From Lasiodiplodia sp. COLG20 (Eukaryota; Ascomycota; Dothideomycetes; Botryosphaeriales; Botryosphaeriaceae), in assembly GCA_009801085.1 (NCBI GenBank), contig VNWV01000008.1:1178001-1242000 (forward strand): a DNA stretch of 64,000 bases, given 5' to 3'. Position 1 is the stretch's first letter; every line of letters begins with the position of its first letter. Of the stretch, positions 55,252 to 64,000 are shown in pieces. A program made the position numbers and the translations under genes. The notes below the pieces were generated by a model that saw only the letters and a list, made by a program, of their open reading frames with translations, was not told the origin of the DNA and made no database searches.

Positions 55252-57202
55252 GCGTGTTGCCGTTCGTTGTTGTTGTCTCTTCTTCAGACTCTTCTTTTTC
55301 ATCCTTTTGCTCCATTGTCCCCTTCCTCGTTCCTTTACGGCCTTGCCATCATCCATCACCGCCCCATCCCTTATTATGATTGTGTGTTGTGTGTCGTGAT
55401 CGACGGCAACCGGACGATAGAAAGGCTAGAGGAAGGCGGTGGCAGCAGGCAGCGGCGCGGCTTTGGGGAGGGACATTTTCGATCTCGTAATAGGGAGATG
55501 TCGCGTCGGGGCTTGTTTTATCGCGTCGGGGATCTCGGGTGTACCGGCTTTGCAACGGGGCGGCGGCTACCGATAGTGGGTACATGCCGGGGACGGACGC
55601 GGGATAGCGGGTTGTGGGTTTTAACGCGGCGTAGCGAGAGATGTGTGAGAGAGCAGGCACCAGTACGTGTGTTTGTGTGAGAGAGAGAATGGTCAGTCAG
55701 ACATGGGGCAGATCAGAGCCAAGGTTAGCTCGTTGGCGACTTTTTTGGGTTGGAGTCATATTGGCGTCTTCTTTTCGGTCTTGGGGATTTCTTTAGGAGT
55801 TCCTTTGGTATTTTCGGGATTTTCTTCGCGTCTGGGCAGCGGGAAACATAGCTGAGACTGGCTGATATGTAACGGTTCGCCGTTTAGGAAGGGCCCGGAG
55901 ATGGGTAGTAGCCTTCTCTCATGACGAAGGAGGCTGGAAACGAAGTCGATTTTGATCCTTTTTCATCCTGATGACAGTTGCCTGTTGGTGTGGAGTAGAG
56001 GGATGGAAAACCAGTGGGACGGCAGTGTGTGGCTGTCAAATACGCTTTTGTTTGGGGGAGGGGAGTGGTTCGGGTTGGGGAAAGGGACAGATCTTCTCGT
56101 TTCGGGCACTAGGGTCAGATTGCGACATCTGGACGGTTGATTTTGCTATCACACACTCTCTTTTTCTCTGGGCGGGAGAACCGGGCGCGCGAATGAGCGG
56201 GCGTGACGCCTCTGCGCTTGCTGAGCTGGTGGCCGATTGCGTGCGAGCGGCCTCCCGTGACGCGAGATCAACCATCATCATCGCTGAGCCGCACTCCCGT
56301 CCAACCAACCCCTGGCCAGCAACCCGCGTTCGCGCGCGACATGCCGCATCCTTCTTCTTCTTCCATATCACTCGCAGCGGGAAGTCGACTCTCAAGATCT
56401 GGGGGATCGCCTTCTGTTCATTAGTTCGGGCTGGATTAAGGTTACTGGCGCGAGCGGGTTCTCCCCGCGCGCTGATTGCGCGGGGCTGGCTGGCCGGCCC
56501 GCCAGGCACGCTTCGCGAAAGACAGGTCCCAAAAAAACAAACATTTCCGCTAATAGTGAGCTGTGCTCCCTGGATCATCTACTCCTTATCATCCTATCGG
56601 ATACATCGCTCCCTGTGTGGTAACGATGGTGCCACAGTCATCACGGCTACACGGCAGTACTTGGTCAATCACCAATATCGGCACTGTATCGCGTGCTTCC
56701 TCGTTTTTTTCGTCTAGCCTCCTCCAGAACGAACGTTCCCAGCACCTGGCTAGCTTGGATCTTGGGTACGAAGGATCGCCTCATCAGAACCCCAGGAACC
56801 TGGTTGAAGGGTCGTCCAGCTCGCATTTGTTGGATCTACGGACGTTAGTGCGTGGTTCCTGGCGCGGGTGCAAGTGCTTGCGCTATCTCTCGGCTGCACG
56901 CAAGCGGAACCAAGGAAGCGTTCCCGCTGGCTCCCTACGCTACGGAGATTTTTTTTCTTTGAGGCTCTGAGAAGACGTTCTATTACTCAGATTTCGGCGA
57001 ATAGGCGTCGAGTGGTCGCATTCTTGGGAGAAAATGCATATACGTAGTATTTTGATGACATCAATGATCGCGCGTTCCTTTTTTTGCCTCTCAAGCCCAG
57101 CCCTTTTTTGAATCCTTAACCATTGTCTTCTTTTTCTCCTTTTGTTCTCTTCTCTACCCCTCACATTACAGGGCCTAAAACTCGAGTTTCGCTGAAATCA
57201 CT
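55252..57202. other. 2 kb intergenic region
   Basis: Between two convergent genes. ORFs up to 248 codons (55971-56717, +) have no recognisable domain and their composition is irregular. TC-rich stretches occur near 57120-57160. No gene called. Confidence 0.45.
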
Positions 57203-59284
57203 CTACAAAATGTACCTGAACCCCTTATTCTCCAGCTCGGTCATATCCCGCATGCCCGCCTCGATAGCCTCCTTCTCCTTCTCCTCCTCGCTCATACCGG
57301 CCTGCTCGCGGTCGCGCTTCTTATTAACGCTCCACATGTAAATGTACAGCACGACGACGGACAGCAGCTTAACAATATAACCAACCAGCATAGCAATGTA
57401 GGCCGAGTGGTAGCCGGGAGCCTCGTCATCCTTGAACGTCTGCGGGCCAATAATGTTACCAATACAGTAACCGGTAAAAATCATGGCGCCCGTCAGCTGC
57501 TTCTTGGTGTAGCCGCTGATGTTGGAGCTGATCATGGTCAGCGACATGCTGAAGCCCAAGCCCTGGAAGTAGCAGAGCCACAGCGCCACCAGCCGGCCCC
57601 ACTTGTTCGTCGAGGGCAGCCCGACGAGCAGCGCCGACCCGATGATGCAGATGCTGTTGGCGACGATCATGGTGATGCACCGCGAGTTCGGCCAGTAGGT
57701 GCAGATGAAGCCGCCCGAGAGGAGGGCCGCGAACTGCACGAAGCCGCCTGGGATCTGCAGGTATTGCGTGCCGAGCGTGTCGAAGCCGAAGGATTTGACG
57801 ATGAGGGAGGTGAACTGTGTGGGGGGTAATGTGTTAGTGAGTGGGGGGAAAGTGGTATGACTGACGGGGGGAACAGAATAATAGTGGGAAAAAGACTCAC
57901 GCTCGTCAAGGCCGAGTTGGGCACCTGCGCACCGATGGCCATGATGAACAGGATCCACGTCTTAGGGTCGCGCAAGAAGGCGATGGCCTGGTCCTTCTTG
58001 AAGGCCGTGTTCTTGACGCCCTGGCGGTTAGCCGCCACGCGCTCGACGGCCACCGCTCGCTCGCGTTCCGTCAGGAACTTGGCCGTCGACGGCAGGTCCG
58101 GCAGCACGATCAGCGACACGACGCCCCACGCTATCGAGCACGCCCCGAAGATGATGAAGACGTACATCCACCGCGCCAGCGAGCCCGATGTGATGTGTCC
58201 GATGGCATAGCCGATGAGACTGTTTGCATGCAAAGAGGCGGGGTTAGCTCTCAATTCTTTCCTGTTTGGGGATGGAGTGCGGAGCTTGACTTACCCGCCG
58301 AACATGGTGGCGATACCGTTCGTGCCTGGTGATTAGGAGATCGAATTAGCATGCTTTGGTCTGGGAGGCCTGAGGATCCACCTTTGAGCGGTGGTGGTGG
58401 GGAAATGGGAAGTTTGCCGTACAGTAGTAGGCCTCCAGGCGCAGGGGCTGCTCCGCCGACGTGTACCACATGCCCATCATCAGAACGAAGCCTAGACGCA
58501 GATCGTTAGTCTCTCTTCTGCACTGCAGCGGGGAAGTGGGAACGGAGAGGGACGCGCGTGCGTACCGGGATTGACGGCGGCCTCAAGGGCGCCCAGGAGG
58601 AAGCGGTTCACCGCTATGCCGCCAAAGTTGTGGCATGCCGGGGTGGTTATCAGGACAATGCCCCACGCTGATGAGAAGATTAGCTGCAAGGCAGGGGATC
58701 TTGGTGGAGAATGTCTCACCGATGGTGGTCAAGCTCAGGAATTTGGCGATCGGGAATCTGGATTGAAGTCAGTACGCGTAGGCTGTGGGGTTGCGGAATG
58801 GGTCGAGGTCGCGCATACCGTTGCATGAGATACCCAGACGGATACTGCGTCGCAAGGTAACCAAAGTAAAAAATGGAGCCTGAGCAGGGTTAGCATGAGG
58901 TTGCAGCTGCATGGTAGAAAGTGAAGTCGGTACCGAGCCATGAGTATTGACTGCCGTTGATGTGGGTACCGGCCTTGAAACCATAGACACTGGCGTAGTT
59001 GATGCCATTCTGCATAAACGGTCAGTACTACGGACACACAAAAGGCTAGCGTGGCTACTGACCTTGTCGAGATACTGCAGCATGTAGGTGACAAAAAGGA
59101 CGGGAACGATGCGAAAGTCAATCTTGCGGAGCACTGCTTTTGCCTCGGCCTCGGTGTACTGCAGGTCCTTGTTCTTCTTGTAAACCTCGTAGCTATCGTC
59201 CACTGCAGTGTCGCTTGTGGAGGAACCGCCAGAGGCCACGGCCGACTCGATGTCGTACACGGGCTGCTTGTCGTCTGCCGTCAT
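57203..59284 (-). CDS. MFS permease, Dal5/allantoate (anion:cation symporter) type, nine exons
   Basis: Complement of join(57203..57814, 57901..58219, 58295..58325, 58423..58491, 58566..58667, 58720..58757, 58819..58879, 58934..59009, 59063..59284), 509 residues; all eight introns are GT-AG, 52-97 bp. The acidic N-terminus precedes KIDFRIVPVLFVTYMLQYLD, the typical first helix of this subfamily. Then follow the GFKAGTHINGSQYSWLGSIF region, YPSGYLMQRFPIAKFLS, RFLLGALEAAVNPGF and GSLARWMYVFIIFG. A cytosolic loop has LPDLPSTAKFLTERERAVAV, and the second half includes TGAMIFTGYCIGNIIGPQTF. The C-terminus is charged. Relatives import allantoate, nicotinate, pantothenate or similar organic anions across the plasma membrane; the substrate cannot be told. 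The gene is cut into unusually many tiny exons (31, 38, 61 bp) near its 5' half. Confidence 0.93.
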
Positions 59285-61228
59285 TGTTTCTGCTGCCGCT
59301 GGGGGGAACCACTCGATCGGGACTTGCAGCACAAGAAACAAAATGGAGAAGAGAGGGACTCAGTCACGGCAGGAACAGGAAGGAAGTGGTGAGCGGGTTT
59401 TGTCGCGCCCATCCTGTCAACTTCTTGATGGCGTGCTTGCCACGGCCGCGTCTGCGCTCTGGCTGGTGGAGGCTCCTACGTGCAAATGGCTCCGACGCCC
59501 TGCCGACACCGATAGCCACGAGGCTGCCCGCACTTCAGTCCTATTGTGGCCGCCCAGACGCCTACGTTTGCCGGACGCATCCCACGCGACCGACGGGTAC
59601 GAGCCGCGGGTGCAGGTCTCCGCGGAAGGGGGCATGGGGCAGCTGCAGAAATGACGGGCGCGGCGCGTGGGCAAGCAAAAACCAAGACCGTTGATTGGTG
59701 TTGGCGGAGGCTTGATGGCCATGCTGCCCTGCCGCGCCGCGATCACGACATCCGCGTCTCAATCACGACATGCGCCTGGCGACTCTCTTTTCCGAACGCT
59801 GCATCCGACGCCCGCAGCAAAAGGTGAAATCCGCCCGTCCTTCGTGCGGGCGCCTCACCCGGAGAGAAGATATTCCAAGCCTTGGGAAGGGTTTTGGCGG
59901 TCGGCTTGTGAACTTGGCGCCGCGTTTGAAGGCGCATTTGCCGCCGTCGGGTTGCTATCGTCGGCAATTTCCTGGATCGTTGCTCATTTATGCCCGCTAA
60001 CCGGTAGTGGAGGCGCCGCGCTCCCTGTAGAGGGTTATCATTGTGTAAAAAGTATATGCGCTGCGCTCGCCTTCAGCAACGTCCGCCACGACGAGTAAAC
60101 AATCCGTCCACGATGCCATTGGCCCACAGATCGTCCCAACGGCCTCTTCCGGCACCAATCCGGTTCCTGGCGTCGGAGATTGGTCCATGGATTTCGCTCA
60201 AGTCTCGTCTTGGGCGCGAGCTCCACAGATGTGAGGGTGGGTTCGTGTGGCGGTGACGATCTTTGGTGGTGGTGAGGACGCTTAACGCCGCGAAAAGTCG
60301 TTCGGACTTTCACGACTCGTGCAAATCACTAAAGTACAACTCAATGAGTCGGGCCCACCTTTCAAAGCAACATCATCTACAGTCCCCTCTTGCAGCCACT
60401 GGCTAGCGTGGATTTGTTTTTTACTCGTGTCATGGGTAGTTGAAGCTATCGTCCGGATGCAAATGTAACATTAAAAATTATACATTATCGTCCAGATGAT
60501 AGCTTCAACTACCCATAACATGACAAAAAAAAGTCCACGATGCATCAACCATATGACATGCGCGGCTGTTTTAAGGTTGTACATACAACCAACGAAAGCT
60601 TCATTCCTAATGCTATACAAGCCCGTGAAGATACATTCGAGGGGTCAGTTAATGTTAAAGCTATAAAGCACTGCCGGTGCGGCGTTCAATGCTAAGATCG
60701 CAGAGCCCAGGGTGATAGGCTCTAGACAGTGGCTCAGAAGCAGAGTACGGTGACTGAGTTGCGGCGAGCTATAAGGAGCCCAACATATCCGTGATATCGT
60801 TGACTAAGTAGACGAGAGTCTTCATTAGGGCTTAGGGAGGTAGGAAACGGTTTGTAGAGGCGGTATTGAACCGCTCGGGCAGATTGCTGCAGGGTGTAAT
60901 TTGACAGGAACTATCTTTCCGGGGTAAGAGGCAATCGTCAGAATGTCCCTAAGTAAGAAACTTGAGGAAAATGCAAACAAGAGAACATAGGTCTGACCGA
61001 GAGCTATACGTCTAAATTTTGGCACGTGCTTCCGGTACCTAATATCTTACAGTACCATAAGCTACACCCTCCATCTAGGTTATTTACCAACATGGAAAGA
61101 GAACGACGTCGATTCAGAATGCGTAGATATCGATTATTTGTATAGCTACCGAAAGATCGAGGTTCAATTTTATTCCATAGGAAATTGACATAGATGAGGG
61201 CCTACGCAATCATTCTCCAGTCTCGCGT
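59285..61228. other. 1.9 kb intergenic region
   Basis: Holds the promoter of the MFS gene, GC-rich overlapping ORFs without domains (59.3-60.3 kb), the palindrome at 60408-60539 and AT-rich empty sequence to 61228. Confidence 0.4.
60408..60539. repeat. 132 bp imperfect palindrome (hairpin or MITE-like)
   Basis: Perfect 19 bp arms ATGGGTAGTTGAAGCTATC (60432-60450) and its reverse complement (60498-60516) are separated by 47 bp. Similarity extends inward (GTCCGGATG against the complement of CGTCCAGATG) and outward to CGTGGA (60408) and TCCACG (ending 60539), with T-rich and A-rich arms matching. No open frame and no clear target-site duplication. It may be a short non-autonomous element remnant or a structured RNA/DNA hairpin. 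Confidence 0.8.
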
Positions 61229-62118
61229 TCAATTTTGGGCCTGACGGCCCGTAGTATTGATATTACCTTGCTTTACTGTCACCGACTTCCCTGATTCCGC
61301 ATTGCCCTGAATGCTTGCGTTGAATGCGAGAGGTGCCCCAGTGCTATCACTGTAATTTCCCCTTTCGGTATCAAGATGGCCTTCCCTCGCATATGCGTAG
61401 TTGTTCTCGACAATGACACGGTGAGCATTTCCTTGGGACTCAGAATTCGTAGGAAAGTTTTTTTCTGACATGTTGTGACGCTCCCTCTCTGAATTGGCAG
61501 ATTGTCGTGGTACCAATGCAAGATTACGTTCCTCTGAATTGGTGGATTGGCGTGGTACCAATGTAAGACTGCGCTCCTCTGAAGGGCTCGATGATGAGGT
61601 AGAGCCTTGGGTATCTTCAAGTTGTGGCTGTTCCTATGAAGCATGGAATTAATCAGACTCTTGATATTGCTCGTGATGCTGTCACTACTTACTTCAGTGG
61701 TTTCAGAAGAAGCCATACTACCAGCTTGCAGATACAAGGTCAAACTACTCTTGTCTGACTCAATGACGCTGAAAGTCTTCTGCAGTTCGTGGTCTTCACG
61801 TCGTGCTTTGAGAGCATACCAATATCGCTTTGGAGATTTTTCTTGGATGTACTTGAGGTTCAGGGTAAGAACTTCACGAAGACATGCGATATTCTTCTTC
61901 AGGCGCCTCAAGCATGCTCGAACGTTAATGTCGTTGTAGAATCGTTTGGATTTAAATGTGGTGATGAAGATATGGAGTGATTCGAGGGGCTCAAGTTGTT
62001 GTTGAATTCTTCGAGGTGCTTCTTGAAGCTCTTCGCGGATGGTTTGGATCAAAGAGATGATTTCCAATATATATACTGATGCTTGCGAGACACCGGTGAC
62101 TGCGCCAAGAACTTCCAT
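61229..62118 (-). CDS. STAND N-terminal-type helical domain protein with Gly/Asn-rich, possibly amyloid-type, tail
   Basis: Complement of join(61229..61633, 61693..62118), 276 residues. The 59 bp intron (GTAAGT...TTCATAG) joins SSETTE to EQPQLEDTQ. Residues 1-140 start MEVLGAVTGVSQASVYILEI and include EELQEAPRRIQQQLEPLESL and ACLREVLTLNLKYIQ, all helical. They resemble the N-terminal domain found before NACHT/NB-ARC in fungal STAND proteins and in stand-alone effectors. No NTPase follows. Residues 150-195 hold a two-copy repeat (NSEERxLxLVPRQS). The last ~80 residues are polar and Gly/Asn-rich with SQGNAHRVIVENNY and IQGNAESGKSVTVKQGNINT. The layout (helical effector domain, then a C-terminal Gly/Asn-rich motif) is that of HET-s/SesA-type amyloid-signalling effectors. 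That reading is inference. Start 62118 is the ATG matching family N-termini. Confidence 0.72.
61490..61579 (-). repeat. Two-copy 45 bp tandem repeat
   Basis: Period 45 bp (15 codons): TGAATTGG begins at 61490 and 61535. The encoded unit is NSEERxLxLVPRQS(T/A), lying between the helical domain and the Gly/Asn-rich tail of the gene at 61229-62118. Confidence 0.75.
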
Positions 62119-63037
62119 TTTCCAAGGTTGCCGAATGTGGTAGCGGGATTTTGGAAGCATACATGGCTCTTTTAATCCTTGCCCTGGTGATCCTGCGACT
62201 CTGCTGATATGCTTGCTTCCCTCCGATTTGCAATCAAGATAGCCTTGTCTTCATTGCCGCCTAAATACTGCCTTGAGCTTTGTGTAACAGTGGAACTATG
62301 AATGCATGTGAGCCTTACCCCGCCTTTGTACGCCAAAAATCGCCTGAGCTGACAGATTAGCTGAGCAGGAATGAATATGCAGCGTGTGACCAGATGAAAG
62401 GGTTCACTTATTTGCCACCCCACTAGATCTTCTACCACTCTAAACATCCCGCATCACAAAGGCGGCGATCCTTACTCTCATTCAAACCAATCAAATGAAA
62501 GATTACGCGGCATTTGAGGCCTCAATCCTTGGCTAAAACATTTGTCGTACAAGCCTTGTTGCTTACTGACGCTCGGCAGATAGACTGCATTTTTACCAAT
62601 ATAGACAGACCGTGATAGTGGAAAACGCCCTAGTGTGGTCTAGTCAGATACGGAAACTTCATTATAAATCTTATTCACTGCGTGAAGAAGCTGAAATTAA
62701 ATTTTTGAGGGAGGCGATTGCTGTACAAGGTGGATAGCCGTGATACGAGCCCACCCAGGAAGCTTTTGCAACCTGGGCTTCGCAATTAAGCCTTATGGAT
62801 AAGCCGTCAGCATCGAGTACAGAAATGTGGAAAAACGCCGTGGCTTGAAGCTGAATTTGCCTTAAATCGATCCGGTGACCTATTTGGCCGCCTGCAATAT
62901 GAAGATAAGGTTATATATCTTGGCCCATTCATCTCTTGAGATAGTTCTATTAACCTTACTCCACAATCTGACTGTTGTAGAATCACGTTTCTAATTCTTT
63001 TACCTCCTTATTCCAATTTAATATTGACGCTCAACTA
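62119..63037. promoter_or_regulatory. Divergent intergenic region
   Basis: 919 bp between the start codons of the two IQGN-motif genes. Much of it is AT-rich. It must hold both promoters. ORFs of up to 91 codons at 62172-62447 (-) are not convincing. Confidence 0.4.
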
Positions 63038-63701
63038 ATGTCACATACCATCCAAGGGAACAGAGCGGAAGCTGCAGATCATGTTGAGAACAGTCAAGGA
63101 AATTTTCTGAATACGAATGATCACTATGGGCCAACCATAAATCAGAATCTTGGACTAGAGGCTCTTCGACAAACTCCGCAGCTACATCGCAAACTTCCTA
63201 CATCAAGCAGACTACCAGTAAAATGGATCATCGCGGGGGGCGCAACTGTGGTCATCATTGCTGTTGTGCTTGGCAGCGTACTCGGAACGCTTCTCCCAAA
63301 ACATGAAGCCGAAACTCAAGATGGGTACGTTTGTAGAGCCACTGTTGAGGTGAGGCTGTGCTCGCTAACAAATACGATGGCTATGCAGAGACTATACCTC
63401 ACCAATGCCATCTCGTACACTGTCTTCCATGCCATCTACCACACATGAATCTGTCTTGTCTCCTGCTACTCGCACTGTCACCGTCACCGAAAGCCCAGGA
63501 AGTACCATCCCCAGTACCCAAACGTTCACCATAACAGAGCCCAATGCGACATGGACGGCGACTTGCAGCTGGGGCTGTCCGGGGTTCACGTGTCTCGGAG
63601 ATACGGACTGTGCAGACCCCTTCCCTTGCGAACGACAGGCAACGCCACCTACCTGTGCGTCGACATACATTCTCCGGTACACCTCTGTCGGAACTTTGTA
63701 A
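63038..63701 (+). CDS. Single-pass membrane protein with N-terminal IQGN/QGN motif and Cys-rich ectodomain, two exons
   Basis: join(63038..63324, 63389..63701), 199 residues. The 64 bp intron (GTACGT...ATGCAG) joins AETQDG to DYTSPMPSR. Residues 1-40 are polar and begin MSHTIQGNRAEAADHVENSQ followed by GNFLNTNDHYG. One transmembrane helix follows (WIIAGGATVVIIAVVLGSVL) with basic residues before it, so the N-terminus should be cytosolic. The outer part is a Ser/Thr stalk (SPATRTVTVTESPG) and a small Cys-rich domain, about eight cysteines from CSWGCPGFTC to PPTCAS. There is no signal peptide; the helix acts as a signal anchor. The IQGN-x11-QGN segment resembles the tail of the divergent neighbour (IQGN-x10-QGN). 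I recognise no family for the whole protein. Confidence 0.72.
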
Positions 63702-64000
63702 TACATGACCTAGTCTTAGCAAATTTTCCAAAGCGTTTACAACGTAGTGCACTTGAGTACATTTGTTATCAAAGAGCTGCAAGATGTTTACGAGTGCCAA
63801 CTGTATAATGGTAAGACTATCTGGCGCGTATTTGAATTATGGATATGGGCAGCAATGCATCTTCCAGGCCACTGCCGCAATTGTGTGCTCGTGCAAAAGT
63901 GTCATTAGCGCTTGCTTCCACCAATCGCATTCTTTGTTGGTAAAGGCAGCTGCGATACGGTGTCTGCCTCGCACTGCCTGCAGATAAGCCTTGACCTACC
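63702..64000. other. Window-end sequence
   Basis: 299 bp downstream of the membrane-protein gene; no supportable feature. Confidence 0.4.

Noticed and set aside
55971..56717. 248-codon ORF on the + strand
   Set aside because: Irregular composition and no domain; lies between two convergent genes.
1..64000. CRISPR arrays, rRNA genes, intact transposons
   Set aside because: No direct-repeat arrays with spacers, no rRNA sequence and no transposase or reverse transcriptase motifs were seen; the genome is eukaryotic.

Overview
The window is a nuclear segment of a filamentous ascomycete (Pezizomycotina). The evidence is the many short (47-191 bp) GT-AG introns, intronless or few-exon housekeeping genes, a fungal RAX1-like RGS membrane protein, a NACHT-type NLR, a Dal5-like MFS transporter and two nuclear tRNA genes. 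Gene style and codon use suggest Dothideomycetes, but I could not search databases. Exon joins were read by eye. Wherever a join is given, total exon length divides by three and the frame stays open, except where a problem is stated.

Layout. 0-14 kb is a dense housekeeping block: 5'-truncated DEAH helicase DHR1/ECM16 (+), mitochondrial leucyl-tRNA synthetase (-), a LAT-type amino-acid permease (+), an SLD7-like replication protein (+), a low-complexity hypothetical protein (+) and an RWD-RBR E3 ubiquitin ligase (-). 14-19 kb is mostly intergenic, with a small four-helix membrane protein (16.3-17.1 kb) and a cysteine-rich relic. 19-25.7 kb is a head-to-head pair: a RAD5-like SNF2 ATPase (-, 11-12 exons) and a 9-exon NACHT NLR (+) broken by one in-frame TGA. 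26-27 kb holds dolichyldiphosphatase (-). 30-31.8 kb holds the RAX1-like RGS protein (-). 31.9-37.8 kb is a gene-poor 6 kb gap.

37.8-47.7 kb is a cluster of four paralogous F-box-like proteins, with a tRNA-Thr and a single-pass membrane protein among them. Three of the paralogs share a hidden last exon that encodes a C-x6-8-H-x-C-x4-5-C-x4-C module. In each of them the 5' splice site of the preceding intron itself spells the in-frame stop, so splicing decides whether the module is made. 48.6-49.7 kb is the mitochondrial release-factor methyltransferase MTQ1, followed by an intron-containing tRNA-Arg. 53.6-55.3 kb is an unrecognised 481-residue protein. 57.2-59.3 kb is a 9-exon MFS permease. 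60.4-60.5 kb is a hairpin-like palindrome.

61.2-63.7 kb is a divergent pair. One gene encodes a helical domain of the kind found at the N-terminus of fungal STAND proteins, followed by a Gly-Asn-rich tail. The other encodes a single-pass membrane protein whose cytosolic N-terminus carries a similar IQGN...QGN motif. I read these motifs as possible amyloid-type signalling motifs; that is inference.

The best candidates for something undescribed are the splice-or-stop Cys/His exon family (37.8-47.7 kb) and the IQGN/QGN pair (61.2-63.7 kb).
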